Positions 7,819-16,063 of a stretch of DNA of 48,613 nt are shown piece by piece; positions within the stretch are counted from its first letter, which is position 1; each line of letters starts with the position of its first letter. Made by a program: the position numbers and the translations under genes. The notes under the pieces were generated by a model. The model saw only the letters and a program-made list of their open reading frames with translations. It was not told where the DNA came from and did not search any database. Origin of the DNA: Muribaculaceae bacterium (GTDB taxonomy: Bacteria; Bacteroidota; Bacteroidia; Bacteroidales; Muribaculaceae); assembly GCA_017477555.1 (NCBI GenBank), contig JAFUVK010000180.1:1-48613 (forward strand), read 5' to 3'.

Positions 7819-8625
7819 ATGACTCGCGACCAACTGTATGCCAATATGCTGCGCAAACGCAGCTTTCTGTGTGTTGGGCTCGACCCCGACCCCAGCAAGA
7901 TGCCTGCCTCGCTAGGCGGCGACTTGCTCTCGTTCAACAAAGCCATCATCGACGCCACCGCCGACTATGCTATCGCCTTCAAACCCAATCTGGCCTTTTA
8001 CGAGGCCCAAGGTCCAGCCGGCTACGAGGCTTTCGAACAAACGGTGCGCTATCTGCGTCAGCACTATCCTGATCAGATGATTATTGCCGACGCCATGCGC
8101 GGCGACCTAGGTAACACTAGCAAAGCCTATGCCCGCAGCTTCTTCGAAACACTTGACGTGGACGCACTGACCGTGGCACCCTATATGGGCGAGGATAGTG
8201 TGACACCCTTTCTGGGCTATGAGGGCAAATGGGTCATTGTGCTGGCTCTGACTAGCAACAAAGGCTCGATGGATTTTCAGATGCTGCGCGACAGCGAGGG
8301 CACACCGCTCTACGAGCATGTGCTGCGCAAAGCCGCACAATGGGGCACTGCCGACAACATGATGTTTGTGGCCGGCGCCACACGTGGCCAGATGCTGCAA
8401 GACGTGCGCCGCATCGTCCCCGACCACTTCCTGCTTGTGCCCGGTGTGGGCGCTCAGGGCGGCTCGCTCGATGAGGTGGCACACTATGCGATGAACGCGC
8501 AATGCGGCATCATCGTCAACTCGTCGCGAGGCATCATCCATGCCAGCAGTGGCGACGACTTTGCCCAGATGGCACGCGCCAAGGCTGCCGCCATGCAGGC
8601 CCAGATGGCACAGTTGCTGGGTTAG
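7819..8625 (+). CDS. pyrF: Orotidine 5'-phosphate decarboxylase, catalytic Lys replaced by Met
   Basis: A 268-aa subfamily-2 OMP decarboxylase, which makes UMP in the last step of de novo pyrimidine synthesis. Family blocks are clear: [10 protein letters not shown] (about 16-25), FKPNLAFYE (54-62), [39 protein letters not shown] and IVNSSRGI. The active-site segment, normally DAKRGDxGNT, reads [10 protein letters not shown]: the lysine of the Asp-x-Lys-x-x-Asp catalytic array is Met93 (codon ATG at 8095-8097). Aspartates 91 and 96 and Lys55 are present. A lysine codon AAG differs by one base. Everything else looks under selection. It is either an error in the read, a recent inactivating change, or a real variant. 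Confidence 0.93.
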   Translation: MTRDQLYANMLRKRSFLCVGLDPDPSKMPASLGGDLLSFNKAIIDATADYAIAFKPNLAFYEAQGPAGYEAFEQTVRYLRQHYPDQMIIADAMRGDLGNTSKAYARSFFETLDVDALTVAPYMGEDSVTPFLGYEGKWVIVLALTSNKGSMDFQMLRDSEGTPLYEHVLRKAAQWGTADNMMFVAGATRGQMLQDVRRIVPDHFLLVPGVGAQGGSLDEVAHYAMNAQCGIIVNSSRGIIHASSGDDFAQMARAKAAAMQAQMAQLLG

Positions 8626-8688
8626 TTGTTAGTTAGACTTTAGTTTTTGGCCGGGCAACAACTAACACTACTAAAAACTAAAGTCTAA
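8621..8688. terminator. Interleaved inverted repeats between pyrF and the CotH gene
   Basis: A perfect 16-bp inverted repeat (8633-8648 with 8673-8688) with T- and A-rich inner ends lies between convergent genes and can serve as terminator. A second 10-bp repeat (GTTAGTTGTT at 8621-8630 with 8657-8666) is interleaved with it, so the two stems would form a pseudoknot or exclude each other. Confidence 0.6.
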
Positions 8689-8695
8689 CGTCTAG

Positions 8696-10159
8696 TCACT
8701 TCACTGCGCCAAGCATCAGATTGATGACTTGATTGATGTCGGCAATGTCAACATGGCCGTCAGCATTGACATCACATGCTGCTTCTATAACCTTTTCATC
8801 ATCACGGTTGAGCATACAGTTGATGACAGTATTCACATCAACTACATCGACACTGCCATCGATGTTGGCATCGCCAGGTAAGTGGATTTTGGCAACAAGC
8901 TTGTTAAGAAATGGCAGCCGCCGACCATACCATTCGGCACGTTGCGACAGGATTGACGAGTACACAACATGTGAGTTCCACCGTAGGTTGTTATAGGTGG
9001 TCGAGTAGTACAGTCCCCAAAACTGACTGGACTCTTTGAAATCATTAAGACGATTACACATCTCGGTTTCGAGCGCCCTGCATACTGTGAGCCACAACCT
9101 GATATAATGCAATTTGAATGCAGGATTGCAGTTGTTAAACAAGCGCGTGAAATGCTCGGTATGGCACCTTGACCAATTGGTTATCGTGGTCTCGTTCGAA
9201 TCAAAATCCCAAAGGCAAGGCATCACCATCAGCGACTCGGGCCGGCGATCGTAACGCACGTAATATCGATTAGTGCCTCCCGAATCCCAAGATCCCAGAA
9301 TGTCTTGAGCCAGGCACCATAATGCAAAAGAGTTCAAGTCGATGTACTGCTCATAGTTGTCGCATGTCAACGACTGCTCAAATCTGGCAAGATAATCGGT
9401 GAAGTACGCAACATCCGCATCACTCAACCGCTCGGAATCAGGATACTTGAATGTGAATCCATAATGCGAGTCGAGCAGCGACTTGATATAGAAGTCCTCG
9501 TTCCACCAGTAAGCATCGCCCTCGATCAGCATCCCCTGGCCTGAGACATTGATTCGGCAATTGGTGTTACGTTTCACCGACTCAATGAGCATGTACACCC
9601 CTCGATAATTGTTGTTAATCACCAGATTAACATACATGAAATGAGGTGTCCACGGCATACCTAAGACTTTACTCAGAGTCAGCCCTGAGAGAACATTCAG
9701 CTCCTCATCGGTGATGAGCAACCAGTCGCGGTCCATGCACAAGACATCGTTGCGCAGCAGCAAATCGTCCGATGTTGCGAGTTTGATTTTAAATGGTTTC
9801 TTATCTTGATAAGCACTGGTGTTGCCTCTTATCTTAATAGTCATCCCGTGACTGTGCTCATCATATTCACCGCTATCGTAGACTGGCGAATCGGAGTTCT
9901 GATAGATGCGCAATCGTCCAGGCACTTTTGTGGCCTGCGTGATCGACATCCCCCATGCGCCAGGAGGAGCCGTGACATATTGGCAGGCTGGCTCCTCGCC
10001 GTTGACAGTGACGACATCAACCAACGGCAACCCGGTGCCTATAAGTAGTGACTGTGACACTGTCACGCCATCGCGAATCACGATTTGCGCATCAGCCATC
10101 TGGCAATGCACCATCAAGAGTGCCACGACAAGCAAATAATATGGTATCTTTCTTTTCAT
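8696..10159 (-). CDS. Secreted CotH-family protein with C-terminal dockerin-like repeats
   Basis: A 487-aa secreted protein. A signal peptide (MKRKIPYYLLVVALLMVHC, cleavage near ADAQ) precedes a CotH kinase-like domain covering about residues 85-400: GMTIKIRGNTSAYQDKKPFK, then RGVYMLIESVKR, GDAYWWNEDFYI and CLWDFDSNET. CotH proteins in spores are atypical protein kinases; in Bacteroidales they are common surface or secreted proteins of unknown substrate. The C-terminus (last 60 residues) holds two calcium-binding dockerin type I-like repeats, GDANIDGSVDVVDVNTVINC and CDVNADGHVDIADINQVINL. The ATG is chosen over a TTG seven codons upstream. A TATCTTTG element lies 19 bp before the start. Confidence 0.88.
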   Translation of the reverse strand: MKRKIPYYLLVVALLMVHCQMADAQIVIRDGVTVSQSLLIGTGLPLVDVVTVNGEEPACQYVTAPPGAWGMSITQATKVPGRLRIYQNSDSPVYDSGEYDEHSHGMTIKIRGNTSAYQDKKPFKIKLATSDDLLLRNDVLCMDRDWLLITDEELNVLSGLTLSKVLGMPWTPHFMYVNLVINNNYRGVYMLIESVKRNTNCRINVSGQGMLIEGDAYWWNEDFYIKSLLDSHYGFTFKYPDSERLSDADVAYFTDYLARFEQSLTCDNYEQYIDLNSFALWCLAQDILGSWDSGGTNRYYVRYDRRPESLMVMPCLWDFDSNETTITNWSRCHTEHFTRLFNNCNPAFKLHYIRLWLTVCRALETEMCNRLNDFKESSQFWGLYYSTTYNNLRWNSHVVYSSILSQRAEWYGRRLPFLNKLVAKIHLPGDANIDGSVDVVDVNTVINCMLNRDDEKVIEAACDVNADGHVDIADINQVINLMLGAVK

Positions 10160-10177
10160 TGTCAGATTATTTGGTGA

Positions 10178-10185
10178 CAAAGATA
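10178..10185 (-). promoter_or_regulatory. Predicted -7 element for the CotH-dockerin gene
   Basis: TATCTTTG on the minus strand matches TAnnTTTG. A -33 element is weak (TCTG about 20 bp upstream). The match is close enough to the ATG to give a very short leader. Confidence 0.4.
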
Positions 10186-10202
10186 CAAATTAATTATAAC
10201 AT

Positions 10203-10227
10203 TCAGAATAATATTAATATATTCTGA
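10203..10227. promoter_or_regulatory. AT-rich inverted repeat between divergent genes
   Basis: TCAGAATA and TATTCTGA flank a 9-nt AT spacer in the 85-bp gap between the divergent CotH and isomerase-like genes. Its central position suggests an operator, but no regulator is encoded nearby. Confidence 0.3.
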
Positions 10228-10244
10228 GCAAACAAATTAAAAAG

Positions 10245-11471
10245 ATGGATTCGAACACAATCTCAATTTACACACTGACCTCGGCATTGCACGACGAGCA
10301 AGCGGTGTCTTGCGCCACCCAACAATTTCTAAGCTCGTTGCTGATCGAGTATGCCTACAAGGGCGAGGACTACAGCGACTATGGCAAAGCCACACTCAAC
10401 CTGATTTTTGTGCGCACCGGGGGCACAGAAGGCATCTTCAAGACACTTCTGCCACAACTGCAGCGTCAATCTACCCACCCCATCTTCTTGCTCACTTCGG
10501 GCCAGAGCAACTCGCTGGCTGCCGCGATGGAGATTCTCTCCTACCTGCAGCAGCAAGGCATCAATGGAGAGATACTACACGGTACACCCCGGTATATCCG
10601 CCACCGCATCCACGGCTTGCTGCAAGTGCATCTGGCCTTGCGACGACTTTCCGGCATGCGGCTAGGGGTCATCGGCCAGCCCTCCGACTGGCTCATCTCC
10701 AGTCAAGCCGATGCCAGGGTGGTGAGGCAGAAATTGGGCATCGAGCTTGTTGACATCGACATTCGGGAGGTACTTGACAACTTCGCCGTCCAGCCTGCCA
10801 CCATCAGCGCCTCAGCATTGTCGCCCAGCACTCCACCCGAGCCCAAAGTCGCAGCCGCCCTACCCGATGCTGAAAGGTTACATGCCGCTCTGCGAGGCAT
10901 TGTCGAGCGCCATCATCTGTCTGGCATCACCATCCGTTGTTTCGACCTGCTCGCCACAATCCACAATACAGGATGCCTGGCCTTGGCCAGACTGAATGCC
11001 GATGGTGTGGTGGCAGGATGCGAGGGCGACGTACCGGCTGCCATTTCGATGATGATTGCCCAAGCCCTGCTGGGAGTAACCGGTTTTCAATGCAATCCAT
11101 CGGCCATCGACCCCGATAGCGGCATCATCACACTGGCCCACTGCACCATCCCGTTCAACCTTGTGACACGCTACGAGCTAGACACACACTATGAGTCGGG
11201 CATCGGCGTGGGCATCCGCGGCTATATGGCACCAGGACCGGTAACCATCTTCAAGGTCAGCGGCGACTTGACTCGTCATTTTGTAGCACAAGGCCAACTG
11301 ATTGACAAACCTTGCAGCCCCGACTTGTGCCGCACACAGTTGACGATTCGCCTGGACGATACCAAGCAGACGCGCTATTTTCTGACCCACCCCATCGGCA
11401 ACCATCACATCGTCGTGCCTGGTGAACATGCCCAGCTGATGTGCGAACTTCTTACAGCAATCTCCGATTAA
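10245..11471 (+). CDS. L-fucose/L-arabinose-isomerase-fold protein (COG2407-like)
   Basis: A 408-aa protein resembling the fucose/arabinose isomerase fold. The N-terminal half has Rossmann-like strands and a conserved NLIFVRTGGTEGIF. The C-terminal half contains GCLALARLNADG, then ACEGDVPAAISMM-type sequence (here GCEGDVPAAISMMIAQALLG) and HCTIPFNLV. This matches the metal/sugar site region of COG2407 sugar isomerases, in which Glu and Asp of CEGD are conserved. It ends with a beta domain (MAPGPVTIFKVSGD). The substrate is unknown, and no sugar kinase or transporter is adjacent, so a simple fucose pathway is not supported. It is a single gene divergent from the CotH gene. Confidence 0.7.
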   Translation: MDSNTISIYTLTSALHDEQAVSCATQQFLSSLLIEYAYKGEDYSDYGKATLNLIFVRTGGTEGIFKTLLPQLQRQSTHPIFLLTSGQSNSLAAAMEILSYLQQQGINGEILHGTPRYIRHRIHGLLQVHLALRRLSGMRLGVIGQPSDWLISSQADARVVRQKLGIELVDIDIREVLDNFAVQPATISASALSPSTPPEPKVAAALPDAERLHAALRGIVERHHLSGITIRCFDLLATIHNTGCLALARLNADGVVAGCEGDVPAAISMMIAQALLGVTGFQCNPSAIDPDSGIITLAHCTIPFNLVTRYELDTHYESGIGVGIRGYMAPGPVTIFKVSGDLTRHFVAQGQLIDKPCSPDLCRTQLTIRLDDTKQTRYFLTHPIGNHHIVVPGEHAQLMCELLTAISD

Positions 11472-11495
11472 TTAATGCATTGTGCATTATGCATT

Positions 11496-11526
11496 AAAAA
11501 ATGTCCCCACCACGAGTGGTAGGGAC
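11496..11526 (-). terminator. Terminator of the PPi-phosphofructokinase gene
   Basis: A hairpin GTCCC-x-ACCAC / GTGGT-x-GGGAC with a 2-nt loop and one mismatch lies about 77 bp beyond the minus-strand stop codon. On the minus strand it is followed by ATTTTTT. Confidence 0.7.
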
Positions 11527-11602
11527 GCAAGCTGTGAAAAAGGTTTATAAAAAGTAACACTGTTCAGTGTCCAGCCCTCGCAGGCCGGGCACTGCGCAGC
11601 TT

Positions 11603-13288
11603 TTAGGCCTCACTGTCGTCGTCGGGCATATGCTCGAGGATGAGGGTCTTGGTGGGCTGGTCAACGAGCTCGGCTGGGCCAAAGTACTGGATGGGACCAG
11701 GATACACATAGCACGTCTCCTTCGACCATGTGGCACGGTTGTTGGAGTACTCCAGGAACGGCCGGTCCTTCATGTCGACCAGTGCCTTGCGAATCACGGG
11801 CTTGTCCTCGCCGTTGCGCCGTTCGATATTCATCATCATGGTGATGGGAATGCCTCCACACACCCACTCCGACGAAGGCTTAATCAAATCGCGCACCGAT
11901 GACATATAGCCCGTGGCACCACAGTTGATGAGCTGCGCAGCATTGTATCCCAGCGCATAGCAGTAGTCAGCATCGAAGTTCGACGGAGCGGCGCAGCGTC
12001 CTTCATAGCCGAAGAAGTGGTGCATGGCCTTGAAGTTGACGTAGTCGGGGTCGGACTTCTGCTTGCCCTTGTTGATTTGCTTGAGTTTCTTCTTGACCAG
12101 TGTGCTCAGCAGTTTCTCGGTCTCGATGAGCGACACCTGGACATTGCCATGCGGGTCGCGGTCAAGCATTAGCTGGCGACCCAGCGTCTTGGGCAGGCTG
12201 TCGAGGGTGGCCAGGTTCTCCGGCTCAAGATGCTCGCGGATAAACACCACTTGCGCGTCGGGGTCGAGAGTCGACACCTCGGGCTTGAACTTGGCCATGA
12301 TTTCGTTGAGTTGCTCAATGAGTGCTTTGCACGACGGAATGAACTCAATGAGTCCCTCAGGCACGAGAATGGTGCCGAAATTCAGGCCGCGCCTAGCACG
12401 CTTGACCACGATGTTGGTGATACTGGTGACAATGTCGCTCAACTCCAGGCAGTACTCCTCCACCTCCTCACTGATGAGGCACAAGTTGGGCTGCGTCTGC
12501 AGGGCACACTCCAGTGCGATGTGCGAGGCCGAGCGCCCCATGAGCTTGATGAAGTGCCAGTATTTTCGTGCCGAGAAGCAGTCACGCTCCACGTTGCCGA
12601 TGAGCTCGCTGTAGACCTTGGTAGCGGTGTCGAAGCCGAACGATGCCTCGATAAACTCGTTCTTGAGGTCGCCGTCGATGGTCTTGGGGCATCCGATGAC
12701 CTGCACGGGTTCTCCGTGCGCTTTGTAGTACTCGGCCATGATGGCAGCGTTGGTGTTGCTGTCGTCGCCACCTATGATGACCACTGCCTTGAGGTCGAGT
12801 TCCCGAATGATTTCGAGCCCCTTCTCAAACTGTTCTTCCTTGTCGAGCTTGGTGCGCCCGGAGCCGATCATGTCAAACCCACCTGTATTGCGGTATTGGT
12901 CAATGATGTCGGCGGTTAGCTCCATATAGTTATGCTTAACCAACCCGTCAGGTCCCATCAGAAATCCAAACAGGCGACTGTCGGGATGAATGCGTTTGAT
13001 GCCATCAAAAATGCCGCTTATCACATTGTGCCCACCAGGAGCCTGACCGCCCGAGAGGATGACACCCACGTTGATGGGCTTACCCTTGGCTTTGGGGGCA
13101 TCGTCGCAGGGGACGAAAGTGATTTGCGGCATGCCATAGGTGGTGGGAAACTGTTGCTCAATCTGCTCCTGGTCGGCCACCGACTCGGTGGGCTCGCCCA
13201 TGACCATCTTCAGCTGGCCTTGCAGAGCCGTGGGCAACTTGGGTTGATAAGAAGCGCGTAACTGTTGCAGAACACTTGTTGTAGTCAT
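11603..13288 (-). CDS. pfp: Diphosphate--fructose-6-phosphate 1-phosphotransferase
   Basis: A 561-aa PPi-dependent phosphofructokinase of the long plant-beta-subunit/Bacteroidota type. It reversibly phosphorylates fructose 6-phosphate with pyrophosphate in glycolysis and gluconeogenesis. Diagnostic motifs: GVILSGGQAPGGHNV (74-88, PPi site), IIGGDDSNTNAA (171-182), where the second Asp of GGDD blocks ATP, PKTIDGDLKN (201-210) with the PPi-specific Lys and catalytic Asp, and MGRSASHIALE. The gene stands alone between converging and intergenic sequence. A TAATTTTG element lies at 13330-13337 upstream on the same strand, and a terminator follows. Confidence 0.96.
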   Translation of the reverse strand: MTTTSVLQQLRASYQPKLPTALQGQLKMVMGEPTESVADQEQIEQQFPTTYGMPQITFVPCDDAPKAKGKPINVGVILSGGQAPGGHNVISGIFDGIKRIHPDSRLFGFLMGPDGLVKHNYMELTADIIDQYRNTGGFDMIGSGRTKLDKEEQFEKGLEIIRELDLKAVVIIGGDDSNTNAAIMAEYYKAHGEPVQVIGCPKTIDGDLKNEFIEASFGFDTATKVYSELIGNVERDCFSARKYWHFIKLMGRSASHIALECALQTQPNLCLISEEVEEYCLELSDIVTSITNIVVKRARRGLNFGTILVPEGLIEFIPSCKALIEQLNEIMAKFKPEVSTLDPDAQVVFIREHLEPENLATLDSLPKTLGRQLMLDRDPHGNVQVSLIETEKLLSTLVKKKLKQINKGKQKSDPDYVNFKAMHHFFGYEGRCAAPSNFDADYCYALGYNAAQLINCGATGYMSSVRDLIKPSSEWVCGGIPITMMMNIERRNGEDKPVIRKALVDMKDRPFLEYSNNRATWSKETCYVYPGPIQYFGPAELVDQPTKTLILEHMPDDDSEA

Positions 13289-13681
13289 GTTAGTCTGAAA
13301 ATAAAGTCCCTATTTTTAATATCAGGCCACAAAATTACAAAAGAATGTGCGATAAGCAGGCAGAGCAGCTGCATTTTTCAGCCCTCTTTGTAATTTTTAA
13401 CTCAACAAAGTGGTTAAGTATCTATTCACCGATTGCGATAGGTTGTGTGCCTGTTGGTTGTCAGAGTTGTTAACAACTCCCCTCCTAAGATAGGACCAAT
13501 GGTGCGTCCGGGGTTGCGCTGGCGCTTCACCCTGGCCTGTGGTCTGCCGCCCTTTCAGGGCTTGTTCGTTTGTTACGTGGTTAAGGAGTTAAGGAATGGG
13601 GACAGTGTAGGGACGGCACCCTTACCCATTACCCCAACATTGTGGCTCCTTAATTCTTAATTCTGAATTATAAATTATGAA
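13289..13681. other. 393-bp intergenic region between pfp and the M16 gene
   Basis: The left end carries the likely pfp -7 element (TAATTTTG on the minus strand, 13330-13337). The middle has a fragment (CCGCCCTTTCAGGGC, near 13550) shared with the MITE-like family described below, and AGGGACGGCACC near 13612. The right end is a string of AATTATAAATT words next to the M16 stop codon. No gene is seen. Confidence 0.55.
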
Positions 13682-14980
13682 TTATAAATTATGAAGAGAT
13701 TTTTTGTCACCGGCCACCACAATGCGCCATCGGCTGTTGTCGAGATAGCGCTGGGCCACCTGCTGCAGTTGCTGTGGGGTGGCGTGCATGATGGTGTGAA
13801 TCTGTTGGTTGTAATACTCGGGATAGACACCGTAGAGCCATGTCGAAGCCACATAGCTTGCCAGGCTAAAGGGTGTGTCGAGGGTCTTGAGCTGCTCGCT
13901 GAGCATGTATTGCCGCACGACATTGAGCTCGTCCATCGCAATGGGCTGGTCGCGCAGTCGGTCAATTTCGCGCTTGACCTCTCCGACGACCTGCCAGGTG
14001 TGCCGTACATCGCACTCTGTGCTCACGCCCACAAATCCATCGTGTTGTCGCCCCGATAGAAATGCGCTGATGCCATAGGTATATCCCTTGTCTTCGCGGA
14101 TGTTGCTCATGAGCCGGCTACCGAAGTAGCCTCCCAATGCCGTGACCACCATGCGCAGCGGCAGATAGTCGGGATGCTCGCGTGGAACGGCTTGTAGGGC
14201 CATGGCCACAGCTGCCTGCACGGCACCGGGCTTATTGACTACCGTGAGCATTTGGTCGGATGGTGCGGTGTGCCACCGGTCATCGGGCATTGCCGCACTG
14301 TTCCCATCGGTCCATCCGCCCAGCACTCGGTCGGTGACGCTGAGCATGTGGTCGCTCACCTTGCCTGCCAGCACCACGCGACACCCCGCCGGGTGGTAAA
14401 AACACCGCCAGAAGCGCACCAGGTCTTCCCGTGACATGTGCAGCAAAGCCTCGGGGTCGGCATCGGCCACCAGTGGATGTCCGTCGCCATAATACTGCCG
14501 GCGCAACTCCACGGCTGCCAAATACTTTACACGGCCGCGCAAGGTAGCATAGGTAGCCGCAAGCCGACGGCGACAAATGTCCAGTTCTTCTTCGGGCAAC
14601 GTTGGTGCTTGTAAAGCATCGGCCATGATGGGCAGCAAGCGCTCGTAGTGCTCGTTGATGGTCGACAGCGACAACTGGCACATGGTATCGTGATTCTGGG
14701 CACTCTTCCATGCTCCGCAGTAGTCCAGCTCCTGGGCAATCTTGCGGGCATGATAGTGAGCCGACCCCTCAAGGCACAGTTGTGATGTGACTAGCGACTC
14801 GAGTGGTTGCGACTCATGCATTGTGCCCCCAGGCACATAGATATTGAGTGTGCACACTTGCTCATCGCCGCCATCAATCACCCAGATCGGGATGCCGCAC
14901 GACAGCTTGAGCTGCGACGGGAAATGGAGTGCGATATGGTCAAGCTGGGTAATCGGTGGATGTTGTTGGCGGTCGGTCAT
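13682..14980 (-). CDS. M16-family (insulinase-like) protein lacking the HxxEH site
   Basis: A 432-aa two-domain M16 peptidase homologue. The region that should carry HxxEH reads QLCLEGSAHYHARKIAQELD, so the zinc-binding histidines and glutamate are missing. The rest of the fold is preserved: LSLSTINEHYERLLPIMADAL, AGKVSDH at the domain junction, then PREHPDYLPLRMVVTALGG, FGSRLMSNIREDKGYTYGI (the substrate-binding R/Y motif) and a final helical region. In other organisms such subunits pair with a catalytic M16 subunit; none is encoded here. There is no signal peptide. Its ATG overlaps the kdsB stop by 4 nt, so the two genes are coupled. Confidence 0.88.
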   Translation of the reverse strand: MTDRQQHPPITQLDHIALHFPSQLKLSCGIPIWVIDGGDEQVCTLNIYVPGGTMHESQPLESLVTSQLCLEGSAHYHARKIAQELDYCGAWKSAQNHDTMCQLSLSTINEHYERLLPIMADALQAPTLPEEELDICRRRLAATYATLRGRVKYLAAVELRRQYYGDGHPLVADADPEALLHMSREDLVRFWRCFYHPAGCRVVLAGKVSDHMLSVTDRVLGGWTDGNSAAMPDDRWHTAPSDQMLTVVNKPGAVQAAVAMALQAVPREHPDYLPLRMVVTALGGYFGSRLMSNIREDKGYTYGISAFLSGRQHDGFVGVSTECDVRHTWQVVGEVKREIDRLRDQPIAMDELNVVRQYMLSEQLKTLDTPFSLASYVASTWLYGVYPEYYNQQIHTIMHATPQQLQQVAQRYLDNSRWRIVVAGDKKSLHNL

Positions 14981-15744
14981 TCTCCGATGCTTTTGAGATA
15001 TTGCTGGGCCCGTTGCAGGTCTTGCGGTGTATCGATTCCAATGTTATGCCCAGTGGTAGTGGCCACGCGAATGGTGAAGCCGTTCTCAAGCCAACGTAGC
15101 TGCTCGAGCGACTCGGCCACCTCAAGTGGCGTGGGGTCAAGCCGAGTGACCTTCTCCAAAACTTGAGCTCTAAATCCATACATGCCCACATGAGCATAGT
15201 ACTGATGCCGCTGGGGCCACTGCTCGGGGTCGACACCACGCAGATGGGGTATGACCGACCGCGAAAAGTAGAGCGCAGTCATGTCGCTGGCTACTACCAC
15301 CTTGGCCATGTTGGGATTGCGCAGCTCCTGGATGGTGGTATGTGGCGGCAAAGGTCGCACGAGTGTGGCGATTTGCGCCGACTCATGGTCGAAACAGGAA
15401 ATCAGGTCACTGATTTGCTTGGGCTGGACAAAGGGCTCATCGCCCTGGATGTTGATGACGATATCCTCGTTGCCACCATTGATGCAATAGGCCTCATAGC
15501 AGCGGTCGGTACCGGTGCGATGGTCGGCGCGTGTCATCACAGCCTTGCCTCCAAAGTCGGCGACAGCCTGGGCGATACGCTGATCGTCGGTGGCCACGAT
15601 GACCCGATCGATGACCTGAGTCACTTGCCGATACACCCGCTCGATGACGGTCATTTGGCCCAACTTGGCCAGTGGCTTGCCAGGAAATCGTGTCGAGGCA
15701 TAACGTGCCGGAATGATTCCAATGATATGATTGATGTCGGTCAT
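14977..15744 (-). CDS. kdsB: CMP-KDO synthetase (3-deoxy-manno-octulosonate cytidylyltransferase)
   Basis: A 255-aa cytoplasmic nucleotidyltransferase that activates KDO as CMP-KDO for lipid A/LPS core synthesis. Typical features: GIIPARYASTRFPGKPLAKL (9-28, nucleotide-binding loop), VIVATDD (48-54), RADHRTGTDR (71-80) and NIQGDEPFVQP (97-107), whose Asp is the metal ligand. Length is normal for the family. It is first in a two-gene unit with the M16 protein. Confidence 0.97.
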   Translation of the reverse strand: MTDINHIIGIIPARYASTRFPGKPLAKLGQMTVIERVYRQVTQVIDRVIVATDDQRIAQAVADFGGKAVMTRADHRTGTDRCYEAYCINGGNEDIVINIQGDEPFVQPKQISDLISCFDHESAQIATLVRPLPPHTTIQELRNPNMAKVVVASDMTALYFSRSVIPHLRGVDPEQWPQRHQYYAHVGMYGFRAQVLEKVTRLDPTPLEVAESLEQLRWLENGFTIRVATTTGHNIGIDTPQDLQRAQQYLKSIGE

Positions 15745-15810
15745 AAGATTTCAATTTAGACATTACACGCGGCACACAGTTTCACTGCTGCCACAACTAA
15801 CCACAAATTT

Positions 15811-15899
15811 TGGATAAATCTTGCTGCGCCTCAGCAAAAAAGATGAGAAACTTCGCTTTTCATCTTGTTTTGCGTTCGGCTTGCACAAATTTTTGGCAA
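15811..15899 (+). repeat. Promoter-proximal hairpin repeat, copy upstream of TPR gene
   Basis: Conserved left block GCTGCGCCTCAGCAAA, a central stem (AAGATGA with TCATCTT), then the conserved right block TTTTGCGTTCGGCTTGCAC followed by AAATTTTTG. The right block points toward the plus-strand TPR gene, whose -7 element lies about 50 bp further. Confidence 0.75.
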
Positions 15900-16009
15900 A
15901 ATTACTGTTTTATTTTCACATGTGTGCCGCTTGTGTGCAAAAATGTCAGTAACTTTGCGCATCGCACGACTTTTGCATACCTAAAAAACTAGATAACTAC
16001 TAAAATCAT

Positions 16010-16043
16010 CGGGCAATCGATGGCAGAATAGCTCGACTGCCCG
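16010..16043 (+). other. Leader hairpin in the TPR gene 5' UTR
   Basis: CGGGCA-x-TCGA pairs with TCGA-x-TGCCCG around a 12-nt loop, between the predicted promoter and the ATG. It could affect mRNA stability or translation. Confidence 0.35.
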
Positions 16044-16063
16044 ACTACTTATAACTGTTTGAC

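Larger units (their letters stand above)
15745..16063. other. 319-bp divergent region between kdsB and the TPR gene
   Basis: It contains one copy of the promoter-proximal repeat family (15811-15899), a TAACTTTG -7 element on the plus strand (15950-15957) and a leader hairpin upstream of the TPR gene (16010-16043). No RNA gene or reading frame is convincing. Confidence 0.6.

Noticed and set aside
12230-12919. 229-aa open frame on the plus strand
   Set aside because: Antisense to pfp, whose active-site motifs are complete.
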